Below, one piece after another: positions 23,501 to 35,476 of a stretch of DNA of 64,000 nucleotides. The notes under the pieces were generated by a model, which saw only the letters and a list, made by a program, of their open reading frames with translations, was not told the origin of the DNA and searched no databases. The stretch's first letter is position 1. Every line of letters starts with the position of its first letter. The position numbers and the translations under genes are program-made. The stretch is from Helianthus annuus (lineage: Eukaryota; Streptophyta; Magnoliopsida; Asterales; Asteraceae), in contig NC_035439.2 of assembly GCF_002127325.2 (NCBI RefSeq), forward strand, positions 1,864,365-1,928,364, written 5' to 3'.

Positions 23501-25211
23501 CTATACAACCCATGACCTCGAGCTAGGCGCAGTTGTCTTTGCCTTAAAGATTTGGCGACACTACCTGTATGGTACAAAGTGTACGATCTTCACCGATCAC
23601 AAGAGCCTACAACATATCTTTAACCAGAGGGAACTCAATATGCGTCAACGCCGATGGGTAGAACTTCTCAACGACTACGACTGTGAGATCCGTTATCACC
23701 CAGGCAAGGCGAATGTAGTTGCAGACGCCCTCAGCAGAAAGAATTACGTGATAGGTGTTCGAAACATCCAGGCTCAGTATAACCTCGAAGCTCTCATCCG
23801 CGAAGCACAACACGCTTGCTTTAACGAGCGTACGTTAAAGAAAGAGCGAATCTATCACGATGGAACTCAGCTTGTGAGCAAAGCCAACGGAATATTCTAT
23901 TATCTGGACCGAATCTGGGTTCCGAGGAGGACAGATTTGCGAAAGATTATCATGAACGAAGCCCACAAATCCCGATATTCCATTCATCCCGGTGCGGACA
24001 AAATGTACCAAGACCTTCGCTACAAGTACTGGTGGCCTGGGATGAAAAGGGATATTGCTCTATATGTTGGTAGCTGTTTAACTTGTGCAAGAGTCAAGGC
24101 TGAACACCAAAGACCCTCAGGCTTACTCGAACAACCGCCGATACCCGTATGGAAGTGGGAAAGTATAGCTATGGATTTCATAACTAAGCTTCCGACCACG
24201 CCATCAGGTCACGACAGCATTTGGGTTATAGTCGACCGTCTAACCAAATCAGCCCACTTTCTGCCAATACGAGAAGACTATAAGGTGGCCAAACTAGCCC
24301 AAATCTACACCGACGAGATCATTAAGAATCATGGTACGCCTCGAGACATCATTTCGGATCGCGATGCTCGGTTTACATCGAGATTGTGGGAAACTTTTCA
24401 AGCAGCTCTAGGTACGACGCTGAATTTGAGTACCGCATTCCACCCGCAAACCGACGGGCAGACTGAAAGAACGATTCGTACTATTGAAGACATGCTCCGT
24501 GCGTGTGTTATTGATTTTGGTGGTAGTTGGAGCAAACACCTACCGTTGGTCGAATTTTCGTACAATAATAGCTATCACTCCAGCATCGAAATGGCACCTT
24601 TCGAAGCCCTGTATGGTAGGAGATGTCGCTCGCCTATTGTATGGCACGAGGTCGGTCATTCACAATTGACTGGGCCCGAGATTCTACAAGAAACGACTGA
24701 CAAGATCCACCAAATAAGGGAAAATTTGGTAAAGGCCCGGGATAGACAAAAGATGTACGCCGATAAACGACGCAGGCCCCGCAAATTTGCAGTTGGCGAC
24801 TACGTGCTCCTAAAGGTATCGCCTTGGAAGGGAGTAGTTCGATTCGGCAAGAGAGGGAAACTTGCGCCACGATTTGTTGGACCTTTTAAGATTCTGGAAA
24901 GGATCGGTAAAGTTGCCTACAAACTCGAATTACCGGAGGAACTCAGCAATGTCCACCCGACTTTCCATATTTCAAACCTTCGAAAATGCGTAGCCGACCA
25001 CGACTCTATAATACCACTCGACGATCTTCAGGTCAATGAGACTCTACACTTCGTGGAAAAGCCTGTCGAAATCATGGACCGACAGACCAAGCAACTCAGA
25101 CGCTCTCGCATTCCTATTGTAAAAGTACGATGGGAAGGCAAACGAGGCGCGGAGTTCACTTGGGAACTCGAAAGTGACATGAAGGCCAAGTACCCGCAGT
25201 TATTCAGGTAG
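20589..25211 (+). CDS. gag-pol: Gag-Pol polyprotein of A2, single intact frame
   Basis: I place the start at ATG 20589 (ACCATGTCG), which gives 1540 residues; the upstream in-frame TTG is unlikely in a plant. Gag core begins near residue 60 ([12 protein letters not shown]). It is followed by a Gln/Pro-rich linker and two Cys/His regions, the second CX2CX4HX4C ([14 protein letters not shown]). Protease has DTGA at D455. RT has FIDD at 792-795. RNase H has D941. Integrase has the zinc region [11 protein letters not shown] and the triad D1196, D1257, E1293 with 35 residues between the last two. A GPF motif and a chromodomain ending in KYPQLFR close the protein. No stop or frameshift is present. 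With the near-identical LTRs this suggests a recently mobile, possibly active copy. Confidence 0.97.
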   Translation: MSSSSRPRQRLTRREKRDRRFAAILSKTVAKAVSEVFENASKSSEESRTLTPKDSNKATFSFKQFKACGPKEFTGEDGPTALFHWFDSVEVTLRQSGCPDHLRTLNATGVFQSRALDWWTAERNKRGNDAAYELTWKELKSIMMDEFCPPHERQKLEDEFWSIKQKEGDNAGLTARFKQLSIICPDQVKTSDMTIKKYIRALPDCVADFVHAAKPATIEETYLLAAEINDKRVKAGVWDKPNKSLHQVTTASTDNPTAQASKSSRRRKKKSCAAATNATPLQSVPPQQQQPQRTAPVINAPPAKRAYTGPHPLCATCSYHHPVGVACRFCAHCNVYGHFTASCRYGPRQAQAQAAVNQALLPAPQAPQAPQAAQAPTNNVRTCFACGDPNHFANRCPNRVVKQEAQQPQQQQQQPQQQAAHARTFNINARQAQADNNVVNGTFLVNGIYASCLFDTGADNCFVSFEFEKLLRRKRSYLSTPFEVEVATGRTIAVNSVLRDCTLKLNNHIFPINLIPMQLGSFDVIVGMDFLRENHAEVVCADKMIRFVLASGDVLCVYGETTAKDLKLMSCLQARKYLRKEYRAFLANIVVAETDKKKKIEVNDVPVVREFPQVFPDDLPGLPPSRDIDFRIDLIPGANPVAKAPYRLAPSEMRELSNQLQELLEKGFIRPSTSPWGAPVLFVKKKDGSFRMCIDYRELNKLTIKNRYPLPRIDDLFDQLQGAQCFSKIDLRSGYHQLRIQEEDIPKTAFRTRYGHYEFVVMPFGLTNAPAVFMDLMNRVCKPFLDRFVIVFIDDVLIYSRSRAEHAQHLRLVLELLQGNQLYAKFSKCEFWLEEVQFLGHIVNSRGIHVDPAKIEAVKGWVTPRNPSEVRSFLGLAGYYRRFIEGFSRIAVPLTALTHKDKPFVWGTAQETAFQTLKHMLCHAPVLTLPDGSDDFVVYCDASNLGLGCVLMQRDKVIAYASRQLKIHEKNYTTHDLELGAVVFALKIWRHYLYGTKCTIFTDHKSLQHIFNQRELNMRQRRWVELLNDYDCEIRYHPGKANVVADALSRKNYVIGVRNIQAQYNLEALIREAQHACFNERTLKKERIYHDGTQLVSKANGIFYYLDRIWVPRRTDLRKIIMNEAHKSRYSIHPGADKMYQDLRYKYWWPGMKRDIALYVGSCLTCARVKAEHQRPSGLLEQPPIPVWKWESIAMDFITKLPTTPSGHDSIWVIVDRLTKSAHFLPIREDYKVAKLAQIYTDEIIKNHGTPRDIISDRDARFTSRLWETFQAALGTTLNLSTAFHPQTDGQTERTIRTIEDMLRACVIDFGGSWSKHLPLVEFSYNNSYHSSIEMAPFEALYGRRCRSPIVWHEVGHSQLTGPEILQETTDKIHQIRENLVKARDRQKMYADKRRRPRKFAVGDYVLLKVSPWKGVVRFGKRGKLAPRFVGPFKILERIGKVAYKLELPEELSNVHPTFHISNLRKCVADHDSIIPLDDLQVNETLHFVEKPVEIMDRQTKQLRRSRIPIVKVRWEGKRGAEFTWELESDMKAKYPQLFR

Positions 25212-25284
25212 ATCTGAAGCATCAAATAGGTAAAATCACACGGCGATGTACGGTTCTCGGCCTAATTTCGGGACGAAATTCCCT

Positions 25285-25298
25285 AAAGGAGGGGAGAC
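25285..25298 (+). promoter_or_regulatory. Polypurine tract of A2
   Basis: AAAGGAGGGGAGAC lies directly before the 3' LTR. The stretch 25212-25284 after gag-pol is a short untranslated spacer. Confidence 0.9.
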
Positions 25299-28136
25299 TG
25301 TAACACCCCGTGTTTTCCAAAGTCAAAGTCAAGATCAAGTGTTGACTGTTATTGGAATTAAAGATTAATAAAGATTAATTTCATTTTAGTTTCATTTTGA
25401 TTTTCGTATTATTTGGAGTAAGTGTTGTATAATTAAACCAAATCGACCGATAATCGAACTGTGAATCAACGACCGATTGTGTGTGATAGGAAGTAACAAC
25501 GCAATAAAGCTAGTCAATCAATAATCAAGCTAATCAAATCAATCATCAAACTCAAGTGTGGGGATTTTAGTACTTTTTATACGTGTGTGTGTGTGCCTTA
25601 TGTGTTATTTGTGCATGTTTACTTTTATGTTAAAGTGTGTGGTGAATCAATCAAATCAATCAAGACTCGAAGGTGAATCAAACTCAATCGAGACCGACTT
25701 TGGAAACAAGTTGTAAGGATGCTTGTATGTTAGATATAGTAGTTAGGACTAAAAGTAATTTGATTAGGAATTCTATCATTCTCAAATTATCGTTCATCGA
25801 ACTCGAAATATCGAAAATCGTCGCGAAACACTCAAAATCAGGCAAGCCGTTCGAACAGGGCAACCTGATCGAACAGGCTAGCCGATCGAACAGGGCAACC
25901 TGATCGAACAGGCTAGCCGATCGAACAGGACTGTTCGATCGGACAGCTGCTCGATCAGGAATGCTGCTCGATCAGCTGACCTTTCCTCTTTTGGAAGCCT
26001 ATAAATAGGGCTGTCCTTGTCAAGCTTTCCACTTTTGGAAAAGCTCTGACCGACCAGCCACTTTTTCTCACTAAATCCAAGATTTCTCTCAAACCGGTAA
26101 GTATTTCACTCCAATCTCTGTACGTTTTTGTTCATTAATCGATTCTCCATCTTTCTATCTTTCAAAATCCGATTTTCATCCATGAAATCACCAAGATCTA
26201 GGTGTTCTTGAGTGATGTCATCATGGTGTTCTTGGTGTTCATCAAGAACTTCATGTTCTTGACTTCATTCAACCATGAATAAGCTAGATCTGACCGATTT
26301 CTACATCAATAACCTAAAATCTTCCATAGATCTTAACATTTCACGGTGGAAAAGGATTGGAAGATGGGTTTTCATCTATCTTTCAACTCTTTTACACTCA
26401 AGAAGGTGAAAACGAGACTTGAACCGATTTACAAATCAACCTAAACAAACACATGGTTCAAGATTCGAGTTCTACCAAGAGATATACCGATTCCGGGTTA
26501 AACTTAAACTTGGGTTCCAAACCGTCTCTGACCGAGTCTGGGTGATTCCTGCTCAAGTCAGTAGGCTAAATAGGGACTTCAGTTTTGTGATTCAACTCGT
26601 AGTCAAAATATCTCTAAAACACCAACAAACAACGGGAATAACCAAGTGTTAGGTGATAAGTTAACCAAATCGAGAAGCTGGCCGAACGGCTAGGCTGTTC
26701 GATCGAACAGCCCAACCGAACGACTATGCCAGCCGATCGACTAGGCTAACCGATCGACCAGCACTTAGACTCACCAACTCACAAAGTGTAGTATTGACGA
26801 GGTACTGTTCGATCGGCTACGCCATTCGATTGTAATCATTACTGCTCGGATCATGAGATACTATACTTTAAAAACACTTAGACTTTTCAAAGCATTGGAA
26901 TGTCACCCGATCGAACATACCAACCGATCGAGTGACATACTTGAAAGCAGCAAAGTGCTAACCGATCGGTTGGGGTAACCGGTCGAACAGCAGTTCGATC
27001 GACCAACTTGAAAGGTAGTACAAACCATCATACACAAACACATCCTTCACATCAAAGGAAGAAACAATCCACTTGAAGGAACCAGCCGATCGAGCCAGCC
27101 AGCCGATCGAATGGATATTCGAACGGACTTTCAAACCAATCGAACAGCCCACTCGATCGAACTGTTGTCCGATCGATTGGCCTATCCGATCCAGTTTCCC
27201 TTTGTTTACTTTTTCCGCGTTACTCATCGTTGTGTTATCGAACTATTCAGGCTAACCTATTCTCAGTGCTCCCTTCAATCCACAATCAATCACTGTGAGT
27301 ATACTCGATCCCTTTTTGCTTTTAGCACTTTTGGGTGTTACATACGTAAACTATCAAAATCACAATCAACACAACTATTTGAACGCTAACCTATTTGCAT
27401 GTATTACTTGTCTAAATGATTGCTGTTTATTATGTTTACACGTGGAGTGCTATCTACCTGCTTTAGCAACATAGTACTATAGTTTGGACTCAGCACCCGT
27501 TCACACGGGGGTTGCTAAGGACAATTACTTGCATGGATTACGGTGGTAATCATGCATTGCGAACTGTCTCGGACAGTCAACCCGAAGTCGTTGGTATCGA
27601 TGGTCCCATGTTGATAATTTACGTGCATCGTTTGCCCTTGTGTACGTGCTTGGTTATGCGTAAACTATCCGAACTTTATATGCTATATCAAACTTGTGTA
27701 CTCACCTTTACATTATATGTATTGACTTTTATTTTAACGTATGTGACAGGTGTTTAAGCTACTAGCGTGCTAGGGAAGCGAGACAATAATAAACTTCTAG
27801 GAGTCTGTGTCCGTAGGACGGTGTCCACGTACCTGTTCCAGGGCCATAATTATCTGTAGCTCTTGCACTGGCACTTGTAGTCAGTAAGATCCACAGTAGT
27901 CGTCTAGAGGTCTTAAAACAATATTTACATTTGGTCTGTAATAATTAAGTATCCGAGTGGTCGGAACAGTTCCCATATTGTTTAGTTGCTTTCTATGATA
28001 ACTGGTTATTGTTTGGGACACGGTATGGGACGTGTTATATAACTGAATTGTATGATAGTTGTTGTGGAAACTTCTGAACAATCTGTTTCGCTCAGTGCCG
28101 CGCCCCGATGATTCCGCCATCGGTTGGGGTGTGACA
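25299..28136 (+). repeat. 3' LTR of A2
   Basis: It has the same 2838-bp length as the 5' LTR and is near-identical to it. It ends GGGGTGTGACA. The TATA copy at 26000 could drive transcription into the neighbouring minus-strand G4 and C1 remnants. Confidence 0.97.
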
Positions 28137-28141
28137 TGTGT
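28137..28141. repeat. TSD of A2, right copy (TGTGT)
   Basis: It matches 16669-16673 exactly. Removing A2 and one copy rejoins the G4 LTR. Confidence 0.9.
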
Positions 28142-28661
28142 TACTGGTTTTGAATATTTAAAGGAGGATGGTGTCTCAATTTTTGAGACACAAATCTTTT
28201 GTATGGATTTTATAAGATTTGATCAAGATTTAGTAGAGATTTACTAGATCTTTTAGAGATTGTGTAAATCCTGTATAGATTTCAAGATTTAATTTATTAT
28301 ATGCGGGTTTAGGCTTGTGGGTTTTGGGCTTGGGCCCAGGGCCCACAAGCCCATCTCGTGTGTAAGTGGCCCGTAATTCCTGCGAGACCCGATATCGCAA
28401 TCCAAATTCCATAAACATAAAAATATTCGTGTAACATCCATATTTATTGGTGTCGTCAGTATTTTGTACGGTTTCAGACTGTCATCGCTTAATATTCATC
28501 AGATTTCCCATAAATCACCATACGCGCACTGTATAGCTGATCAAACGTTCCTGGGCACTCCAAAGGCCTTATTAAATTTATTCGTGTTGTAAACACTATT
28601 TATTGTCGCGTTAATCATCTTTTAATCACGTAATTAAGGGCATAAATTACCGGTTGTCACA
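28142..28661 (-). mobile_element. G4-family LTR, minus strand, 5' portion (right of A2)
   Basis: This continues the sequence interrupted at 16673. Read on minus it could start TGTGACAACCGG at 28661, a plausible LTR start, and it contains GGCCCA/GGGCTT-rich stretches common in plant LTRs. No coding frame is supported. The exact boundary with the C1 leader is inferred. Confidence 0.5.
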
Positions 28662-29272
28662 CATCAAACTGCTCAATGCCACCGTTCATCATCACTGCAA
28701 CTACCTTTACAATCTTCATCATCACACTGTTAACCATCTCGTCTTCTCCGTTTGAACCGTCCGACGAACCACCACCTTCAATCATCACTGTTCTTGTTGT
28801 CGTACAGCAACCCTTGTCTGCACGCACACTGTCACCGCACCTCCGTCGTCAACCACCTCCGACCACCGTGTTTACGTTAGCCGACCATCATCCTCACCAC
28901 CGCTATTCATCATCTCCTTCACACTACATCTTCACAACAAAAACCCTAGCTGAAGCGACATCCTCAGTAGCCGCCGAAAAACATTCCCCGACATTCCCTG
29001 ACCAGCTGATGTCATCATCTCGATTCTCGTTCCCAGCCTCAAAATTCAAATCCGGAACAGATTCCGGCGAACATTTAGCCGGAGAATTTGCTTCCAACAA
29101 TAATAACACTAGATCTTGAATTTGTCAGATCTGTGGATGAATACCAGATCTTATGTACCGAAGATCTCTCCTTTAACGAACATACATCCCCGACACTGTG
29201 CAAGTTTCTTCTTGTTTTTCGAGCGATATCAAAACCGAGCCTTTGAAAGACTTCAATGGCTCTGATACCACT
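28662..29272 (-). mobile_element. Leader/gag-start remnant of copia element C1 (minus)
   Basis: This is the region downstream (on minus) of the C1 PBS. The minus strand is rich in GATGATG and has a few short frames without stops but no clear Gag domain. The plus-strand 147-codon frame over it is low-complexity and not supported. The element is cut off at its left end by the G4 LTR. Confidence 0.5.
29258..29270 (-). promoter_or_regulatory. PBS of C1 (minus strand)
   Basis: Plus-strand GGCTCTGATACCA is the complement of TGGTATCAGAGCC and lies two bases from the LTR edge. Confidence 0.88.
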
Positions 29273-29656
29273 TGTAGGTCCCGAAAAACCCGTGACATCA
29301 CTCGACGGTTCAATCGAACGCGGAAAATAAGATCAAACCGACAAGAACAAAAAGAGATTTTTCATTAAAGAACTCAGTGCCGCTGATTAGATCGCACACG
29401 GTTTCAACGAACCGTCTGGTACGATCTTCGAGAACCTTGCACACAATCCGTAGGATTGTGGGGTACAAGGTTCTCCTTTGGGGATTACATGGTGAAACTA
29501 TGAAAGAGCTCTACTACAATAACCTAGATAAGACTATTTATAGGAGCCTCTACCCTATTGGCCCACATGGCCTAGCCCAAGCCCAAGACTTAATCTAAAC
29601 CCAATAAATATAAATAAATATAATAAAGATAAAGCATAAAACTTTTGGACCTAACA
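29273..29656 (-). repeat. 5' LTR of copia-like element C1 (minus, 384 bp)
   Basis: On minus it starts TGTTAGGTCC and ends GGGACCTACA next to the PBS. A TATAAATA box is at 29535-29542 (minus). Length and layout fit a Ty1/copia LTR. It lies head-to-head with the S1 LTR, two bases away. Confidence 0.8.
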
Positions 29657-29658
29657 AT

Positions 29659-29995
29659 TGTTAGGCCTTATAGGTTTATGGATTAGTAGATTAATTGCTT
29701 AATGGATCAAGTTCTAGAAGATGGTGGGTATTAGAGTGGGCTTTAGGGAAATGGGCCTAGGGTTTTGGGGGAAACCCCTTACTATAAATAGAAGTTGGAA
29801 ATTAGGAGCATGAGTTGGTTCAATTGGTTTTAGAGACTTGTATTAGACAATTTAATTGTATGCAAGTTTAAGCCTTTGAATATTAAAATCTTTATCTTCG
29901 TGTTCTTGAGTTTTTGATCATCATCAAGTTTGGATTCCGCCCATCCTTGGTGATTGTTTGATATCGTTGTTTGATCCGTATTTTCGGGACTTACA
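29659..29995 (+). repeat. 5' LTR of S1
   Basis: It runs from TGTTAGGCC to GGGACTTACA. The first 29 bases recur at 44402-44430 as the 3' LTR stub. A TATA box is at 29783-29790. Confidence 0.88.
29783..29790 (+). promoter_or_regulatory. TATA box of the S1 LTR
   Basis: TATAAATA follows a GGGGG-AAACCCC partial hairpin. The transcript would start near 29815. Confidence 0.7.
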
Positions 29996-29997
29996 AT

Positions 29998-30010
29998 TGG
30001 TATCAGAGCC
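29998..30010 (+). promoter_or_regulatory. PBS of S1
   Basis: TGGTATCAGAGCC begins three bases after the LTR. It is flanked by a perfect palindrome, AATTGG and CCAATT, around TATCAGAG. Confidence 0.9.
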
Positions 30011-31522
30011 AATTAGATATCAAACATCAAGATATTCTGCATTTTTGTTGAAGATCTTCATCGTGTTCTTCAGGTTCTTCATCGTGTTCATCGCATTCTT
30101 CAAAAAATATATCTATTTTGCTTTTTGATCTTGTTGAAATTTGTTAAAAGGTTTTTGAAATTGATTTTATTTTACTATTTGACATCATCGTACATCAGAA
30201 GACATCATCAATTCATCTGCCAACGTCATATCATCAAACATCATCATCAGTTCACAACATTTCTTCATGCGAGAGATACCATCCGAAATCATCCGGTACC
30301 ATCCGTGATTAGCATCATCATCATCATCTTTTCATATTATCAACAACAGCCGATAACATCATTCACTCATCATACATCATCAATAGTCATCGTCGTACAT
30401 CCGTAATCATCCAAAACACATTCGAAATCATCCGCAATCGTCAAAACCATATCTCAGATCATCTTCTCGAAACCATATCCGACGTCGTTCTTCATCCGTG
30501 ATTCATCATTTCAACATCCGAAATACATACAAATTTCATCCGGAATCATATCGTTTAATCCGAAATCATCCGGGATCGTCATTTCGGACATTCAAATCAT
30601 CCCGGATCAAACAATCTTCATCTGATTTCATCCGAAATCATCAATTCTTTCATCCGAAATCATCACGTTCATCTTTTCCTCATATTCTGTTCCGTCATCC
30701 TTCAACATCACCTTCATAATTATCAACATTCACCATCACCATCTCCGACTTCAACCTCCAACCACCGGCACCATCGTCTCCAGTTATCGCATCACCACTT
30801 ACTTCTCCATCTCTGGTCATTCCGAAACAACCCGAAACATCATTTTCACTGTGTTACCTCCGGCCCCCGTTCACCGCTGTTCCCCGATCATCATCACTGC
30901 GCTACTTACAACTTACCTCCGACGACAACCTGATCATCTTCCTCCGGTCATCGTCTCAGACGATCGTTTCGTCTCCGGTCATCAATCCTTCATCGTCATC
31001 GTCTTCAACCTGCTTGGTTTCACCGTCGGACCACCACCCCGTGCACCACCAACCTCCACTAAATTCCGGTCACTGTTCAACATCTTCATCGTTCTAGGTG
31101 GCGGCGGCTGAAGTTTTCTAATTAGGGTTTCTGGGGTTGTTACGTAGAAGAAGACAGAAACGACAATTCATTTGTCGTTTAGGATTTTAATTATATAATA
31201 TTTATATTTATAATAATAATAATTAGGTAATCATGACTTAATGATTAATAGTTATTATATTAGGTTTTATTAAAACATATATTTATAATATTATAATATA
31301 AGTTTATTTTAAATTTATATTAAAAGTTTTGTATATAAAATATCAGAATTTAAAATTTATTATATTTAAAAAAATTAAAAAATATATAAAAAAAAATCTA
31401 AAAAGGGTTATTTAAAATTATTAAAAAAGGGGGTTTGTTTTGTTTTGTTTTGGTGACAAGTCTTGACAGGTTTTGAGATACGGTACACAAAGCGGGATCG
31501 TTCGATTGCAAAGTGTTCGAAG
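30011..31522 (+). other. S1 leader: CATC-rich low-complexity, then AT-rich
   Basis: From about 30170 to 31110 the sequence is dominated by CATCATC and ATCATCCGAAATC-type units. The open frames across it (for example 30125-30406) are a product of composition, with no domain. At 31180-31430 it is strongly AT-rich. No gene is visible. Confidence 0.6.
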
Positions 31523-34402
31523 ATGTCTACAGCCCGAACTCAGTACTCAAACATTGTCTTCAGCCCAATATGTAATCCAAACCCGAATGCAAATCCGAAC
31601 ATTGTCTTCAGCCCAATTATCCAAACTACCGTTAACAGCATTGCACCCCAGACACAAAATCAAAACCAAAACCCGAACCAGAACGTGATGGATAATGCTG
31701 ACGATTCGCGGTTTGAAATCATTATTTTTGAAGATGGAGCTGGAAGGTTGCGGGATCGAGTGAAAGAAAAGCTAAATGAGTTTATAGGATAATACAATGT
31801 TGATCCTGTCGTGGAATTTGTGATGCGCTCGCTTAAACGAGGGGGACGAAAAGAGGAAGTAAGGAATTGGATGAATACTTTTTTGGGTAATGATAAAGAC
31901 TCCTTTGTTTCTTGGTTGTGGGATCATTTACAATCAAACCAAGATCTATATGCACAGTCAAAAGAATCTTATCCCGATAAAGTGGCGAAACAGAAACCTC
32001 AAGCCCAGCAAGCTGCAGTCAATAGTCCAGCACCCCAAGCCCAAGCCCAAACTCAGCCAGATAAACCAAGATCGCTCATTGACACTGTCAACTATCTGTT
32101 TTGTACTGAACCTTGCAGGAATAGGGTTGCACAACTTAGGGCACTCAATTCTAAAATGATGGATGATTACAACAGTGTCACGGCAAAGTACATCAGTCTT
32201 CGAGAGAACAATAAAATTCTCTATGAAAAGATTGACGCACTTAAGAAGGACATAGCTCAACTTCACAGAGACGTGAATCAACAGCAATGTTGGGTTCACG
32301 ACTATAAACATAGACTCATAGTTAAAACTCTTGAATGTGACTCTGTGAAGGGTCAGCTAGAGCTCCTCACTGGAAAGTATAAACAAAACGAGTTAAACAT
32401 TAAAAAGTTTGATACTTCCAGTGACACTGTTCGTAATCTGTGCGATGTGCAAGTTGCATATAAAGAAAATAAGGGTAAGGGTTTGGGCTACAAACAGGTT
32501 CCACCACCATATAATCATAACTACACAAGAATGCCTACTACTGAGCAAGAACAAGAGAATTATGATACAATGATTTATGGTAAACCGAGTGATTATGTTA
32601 CATGGGAGCCTTTCAAACCAAAGAATGTTAGACCCGCTGATTTTCGAAAACCAATGAATTTTGTTAAAAATGCGGATCAAAATTGCTCAAATGAATCGGC
32701 TGGTGAATCTGAAAAAGGAAATGAAACAGAACCAGTAAAAACTTCAACGGAGAAGCACCAAGAAATTATGTCAAGTTCTGATTCCGATTCTGTAGATAAC
32801 ATTAATTGTTTTAGTACATGTGCAGAATCAGTGACAGTTGAAGAGCAGTCTACAGTGGATGATGAACCACATTCAATCGTTGCTGATGTTGCTGATGATT
32901 CGAATGCTACCAAACCCGATCACTACGCTTGGAACTGTGTTATGTCTTGGTATGCTGAGAGTCGGGGTATTCCAATTAAAACTGATGATTCAGGTGCTGT
33001 GGTTTTAGATTATGATCGTGACGAAAATGCTTTAACAGGGAAATCTGATGTATCGACTGATAAACTTGAAACACCTGTTTCAAGTGACTCAGAAATGTGT
33101 TCTGGTGATTCAGACAAATATTCTAGTATGCCTGAAACATCAACCGATACATCAGAAACTCATGAACAAGAGGAAAATGAGAAAATTGATATGTTTGATT
33201 GTGTTAGTAAAGAAGTCGATGAACAGGGATCATCTGATGAATTTGACATTCAAGTTGGAGATTCTGGTACATCAGACAACGAGCGTAGTACTTCTGAGAA
33301 TTATGAATGTGCCAAACACTCAGATTTAAGTAGTGCAACGCCCGAAGAGAGTCAAACAGTTTCAAACATAGACTGCTCTTCGCATGATAAACCAGAATCA
33401 GCTGATGTCAAGGACTCAGAGGTTGATGAAGCTGAAGAAGAGATATTCGTAGAAACTAATTCCGAGGAAACTTATGAGATTTCGGAGCCTGAAGAAAAGG
33501 GATCCATGGAAATCAATTTAACAGTTGATTCAACTGATGAAACTGAAGAAGAGATATCTGTGGAAGCCAATTCTGCAAAAACTCCTGAGAACGTAGTTTC
33601 TGAGGAAAAGGAATCTGTGGAAGTCAATTCAACGGATGATTCAACTCTCGATCCCAAAGGATCAGATTCGGAAGAAAGCATTTCAAATAAAGCAAAGTCT
33701 TCCGAATCTGCTCCTTCAAAGAAGAAACAATCACGTAAAAACAAAAGACCATGGAAAAAGAAAATTCTAAAGGAAAACCCGACTCTCAAGCAAACTGAAC
33801 CTAAGTTGAAGGGTAAGGTTGTCGATACTTACTCTTGTGCTGATAACTGTAAGCCGGGTTCTTCCAAGACCAAACATACACACAAGCAATCAGCGTCAAA
33901 TGAATGGAAAAGACGTGATCAATTCTCGAGAATAACGCAAGCTGAACTAGATGTCTTTTTCTCAAAAAGGCAAACGTGTTTTAATTGTGGAATTCCGGGA
34001 CGCATGGCAAGAAATTGTGTTCATCGTCCCTACCACTATGGGAACACGTATCATCAGAAGGCTATGCATTCTCACTCTGTAAAAAATCGACCTCTCAAGA
34101 CCAAGCCTTCTGACAGAGACTGGAATCTTGCAAAACAGGAAAATCAAAAATTTTCAAATGTAAACAGGTTTCAAAGAAACACAAAAGTTTTCTTATCAAA
34201 TGTAAGTGTTTCAGACACCAAAAATTGGAAACCTAAAACTCCTGTTGGATGCCAGTCTCCGTGTTCACAACCATCAACATCCACATCTTCACCTCAAACC
34301 TCAAATTCTACTAAAAGTCATATGATCTTTCGTGAGGTTTCATACACTGATAGCAATGGTCAACTCAGGTCAACAATGGCCTGGGTTCCAGTTTCTAATT
34401 AA
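31523..34402 (+). pseudogene. gag: Gag of S1 (long, acidic), broken
   Basis: The frame starts at ATG 31523 and is interrupted by an in-frame TAA at 31790-31792, after which it stays open to 34402. It would be about 960 codons. The N-terminal part is Asn/Gln/Pro-rich, then a helical stretch with coiled-coil character (residues encoded near 32150-32330). A very acidic Ser/Glu/Asp region (about 32690-33700) is followed by a Lys-rich segment. The zinc knuckle at 33977 reads CFNCGIPGRMARNC, so the usual His is Arg (CGC at 34001). Long gag proteins are known in Sireviruses. The loss of the knuckle His and the stop mark it as dead. Confidence 0.75.
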
Positions 34403-35471
34403 TCCCGCTAAGTGTGCAGGAACGACTATGGAGGGCAATCGTTAGACCTTGGTTTATCGGTAGTAGTTGTTCCAGACACGTGACAGAAGACTTATCCCGG
34501 TTGAATAACAAAAAAAAAAGGTATTTGACGGTGGATTTGTCAACTTCGCGGGAAGAGAAACTGGAAGAATAACCATGAAGGGCACAATTAAAAATGGAGT
34601 TCTCATTTTCTCAGATGACAATTATATCCCTGATCTGAAGCACTACCTTTTGAGCGTATCTCCGATGTGCGACAAAGGGATGGAGATTCTCTTCACCAAA
34701 AGAAAACGTGCTCTTGGAACGAGCTGGGTATTCAGAAACAAACAAGATGACCCCGGCGTGATCATAAGGAACAAAGCACGATTGCCAGTTCAAGGTTTCG
34801 AACAAGGTGAAGGTCTGGATTATGATGAGGTATGCACACCGGTGGCACGTCTGGAGGCCATTAGTATTTTCGTATGATGAGAAAGAAGTTCGAAATGCGC
34901 TCATTGAGAGAAGTGAAAATGTTTCTGGGCTTGCAAGTTCGTCAACACAGTCAAGGAATCTCAACAACGTTCTTGCCAAATTCGATATGTCAGATTCAAA
35001 GATGGACAGGGATATGAAGTGTACATGAGCTGGATGCCAATTCTTGGAGGAGAGTCTCATCTTATGGCAGTGTAAGAAGCAACAGCTCACTTTTGCAGCG
35101 GAAGCAAAGTGCGTTACAGCATCTGCTGCCTACTGCTCTCAGGTTCTTTGGATACAATACCAGCTCAAGGATTACGGTTTGACTTATCTAAACTCTACTA
35201 CTTATTTTGATAATGATGCCACTATCCATATTACCAAAACCCTGTCTTTTACTCTGAAACCAAGCACATTGATATCAAGGTGCACTTTATTCGAGATTGT
35301 TTTGACAGAGGATTGTTTAAACTTAAATAGATCCACACTGATGCTAATTCAGTGGATTTTTTTACAAAACCTGTCAGCATCTCGTGATTCAATGTGCTTG
35401 TAGATCTTTTGAAAATGACACGTATCACCGACTGAGCGATCTTAAAAAAAAAAAACACTAGGGTTTCTATA
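34403..35471 (+). pseudogene. pol: Pol remnants of S1: protease, RT pieces, RNase H
   Basis: Protease begins near 34450; its active-site Asp position is Gly (GGT 34459-34461) in WFIGSSCSRH. The frame 34575-34877 carries the protease C-terminal part fused in frame at about 34715 to an RT N-terminal part ([23 protein letters not shown]). All of integrase is therefore missing. A later RT piece is at about 34878-34985 (FLGLQV), and the catalytic YVDD region is gone. Copia RNase H is recognisable at about 35040-35400 (SQVLWIQYQLKDYGL, DNDATIHITK), with frameshifts. It is non-functional and sits just left of B1. Confidence 0.75.
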
Positions 35472-35476
35472 CTAAT
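35472..35476. repeat. TSD of B1, left copy (CTAAT)
   Basis: CTAAT before TGTCACGG matches CTAAT at 42152-42156. Confidence 0.9.

Larger units (their letters stand above)
16674..28136 (+). mobile_element. Element A2: complete Tekay-like chromovirus, coding-intact
   Basis: This 11,463-bp element has two 2838-bp LTRs of identical length, a PBS, one long gag-pol frame, a PPT and a perfect TSD. I saw a single LTR difference (C near 18540, T at the matching 3' site), so it is very young. It inserted into the minus-strand G4 LTR. Unlike A1 and A3 it has no visible ORF between PBS and gag. Its gag and LTR differ strongly from theirs, so it is a separate family of the same lineage. Confidence 0.97.

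Noticed and set aside
28430..28661. Separate 232-bp element with TG...CA ends
   Set aside because: Flanking 5-mers (ATTCG and CATCA) do not match as a TSD, and the stretch reads better as the start of the minus-strand G4 LTR.
28676..29119. 147-codon + strand frame, Pro/Thr/Ser rich
   Set aside because: CATC-rich low-complexity sequence, antisense to the C1 leader.
30125..31111. Several + strand frames of 70-93 codons
   Set aside because: ATCATCCGAAATC-type repeat composition in the S1 leader, without a domain.
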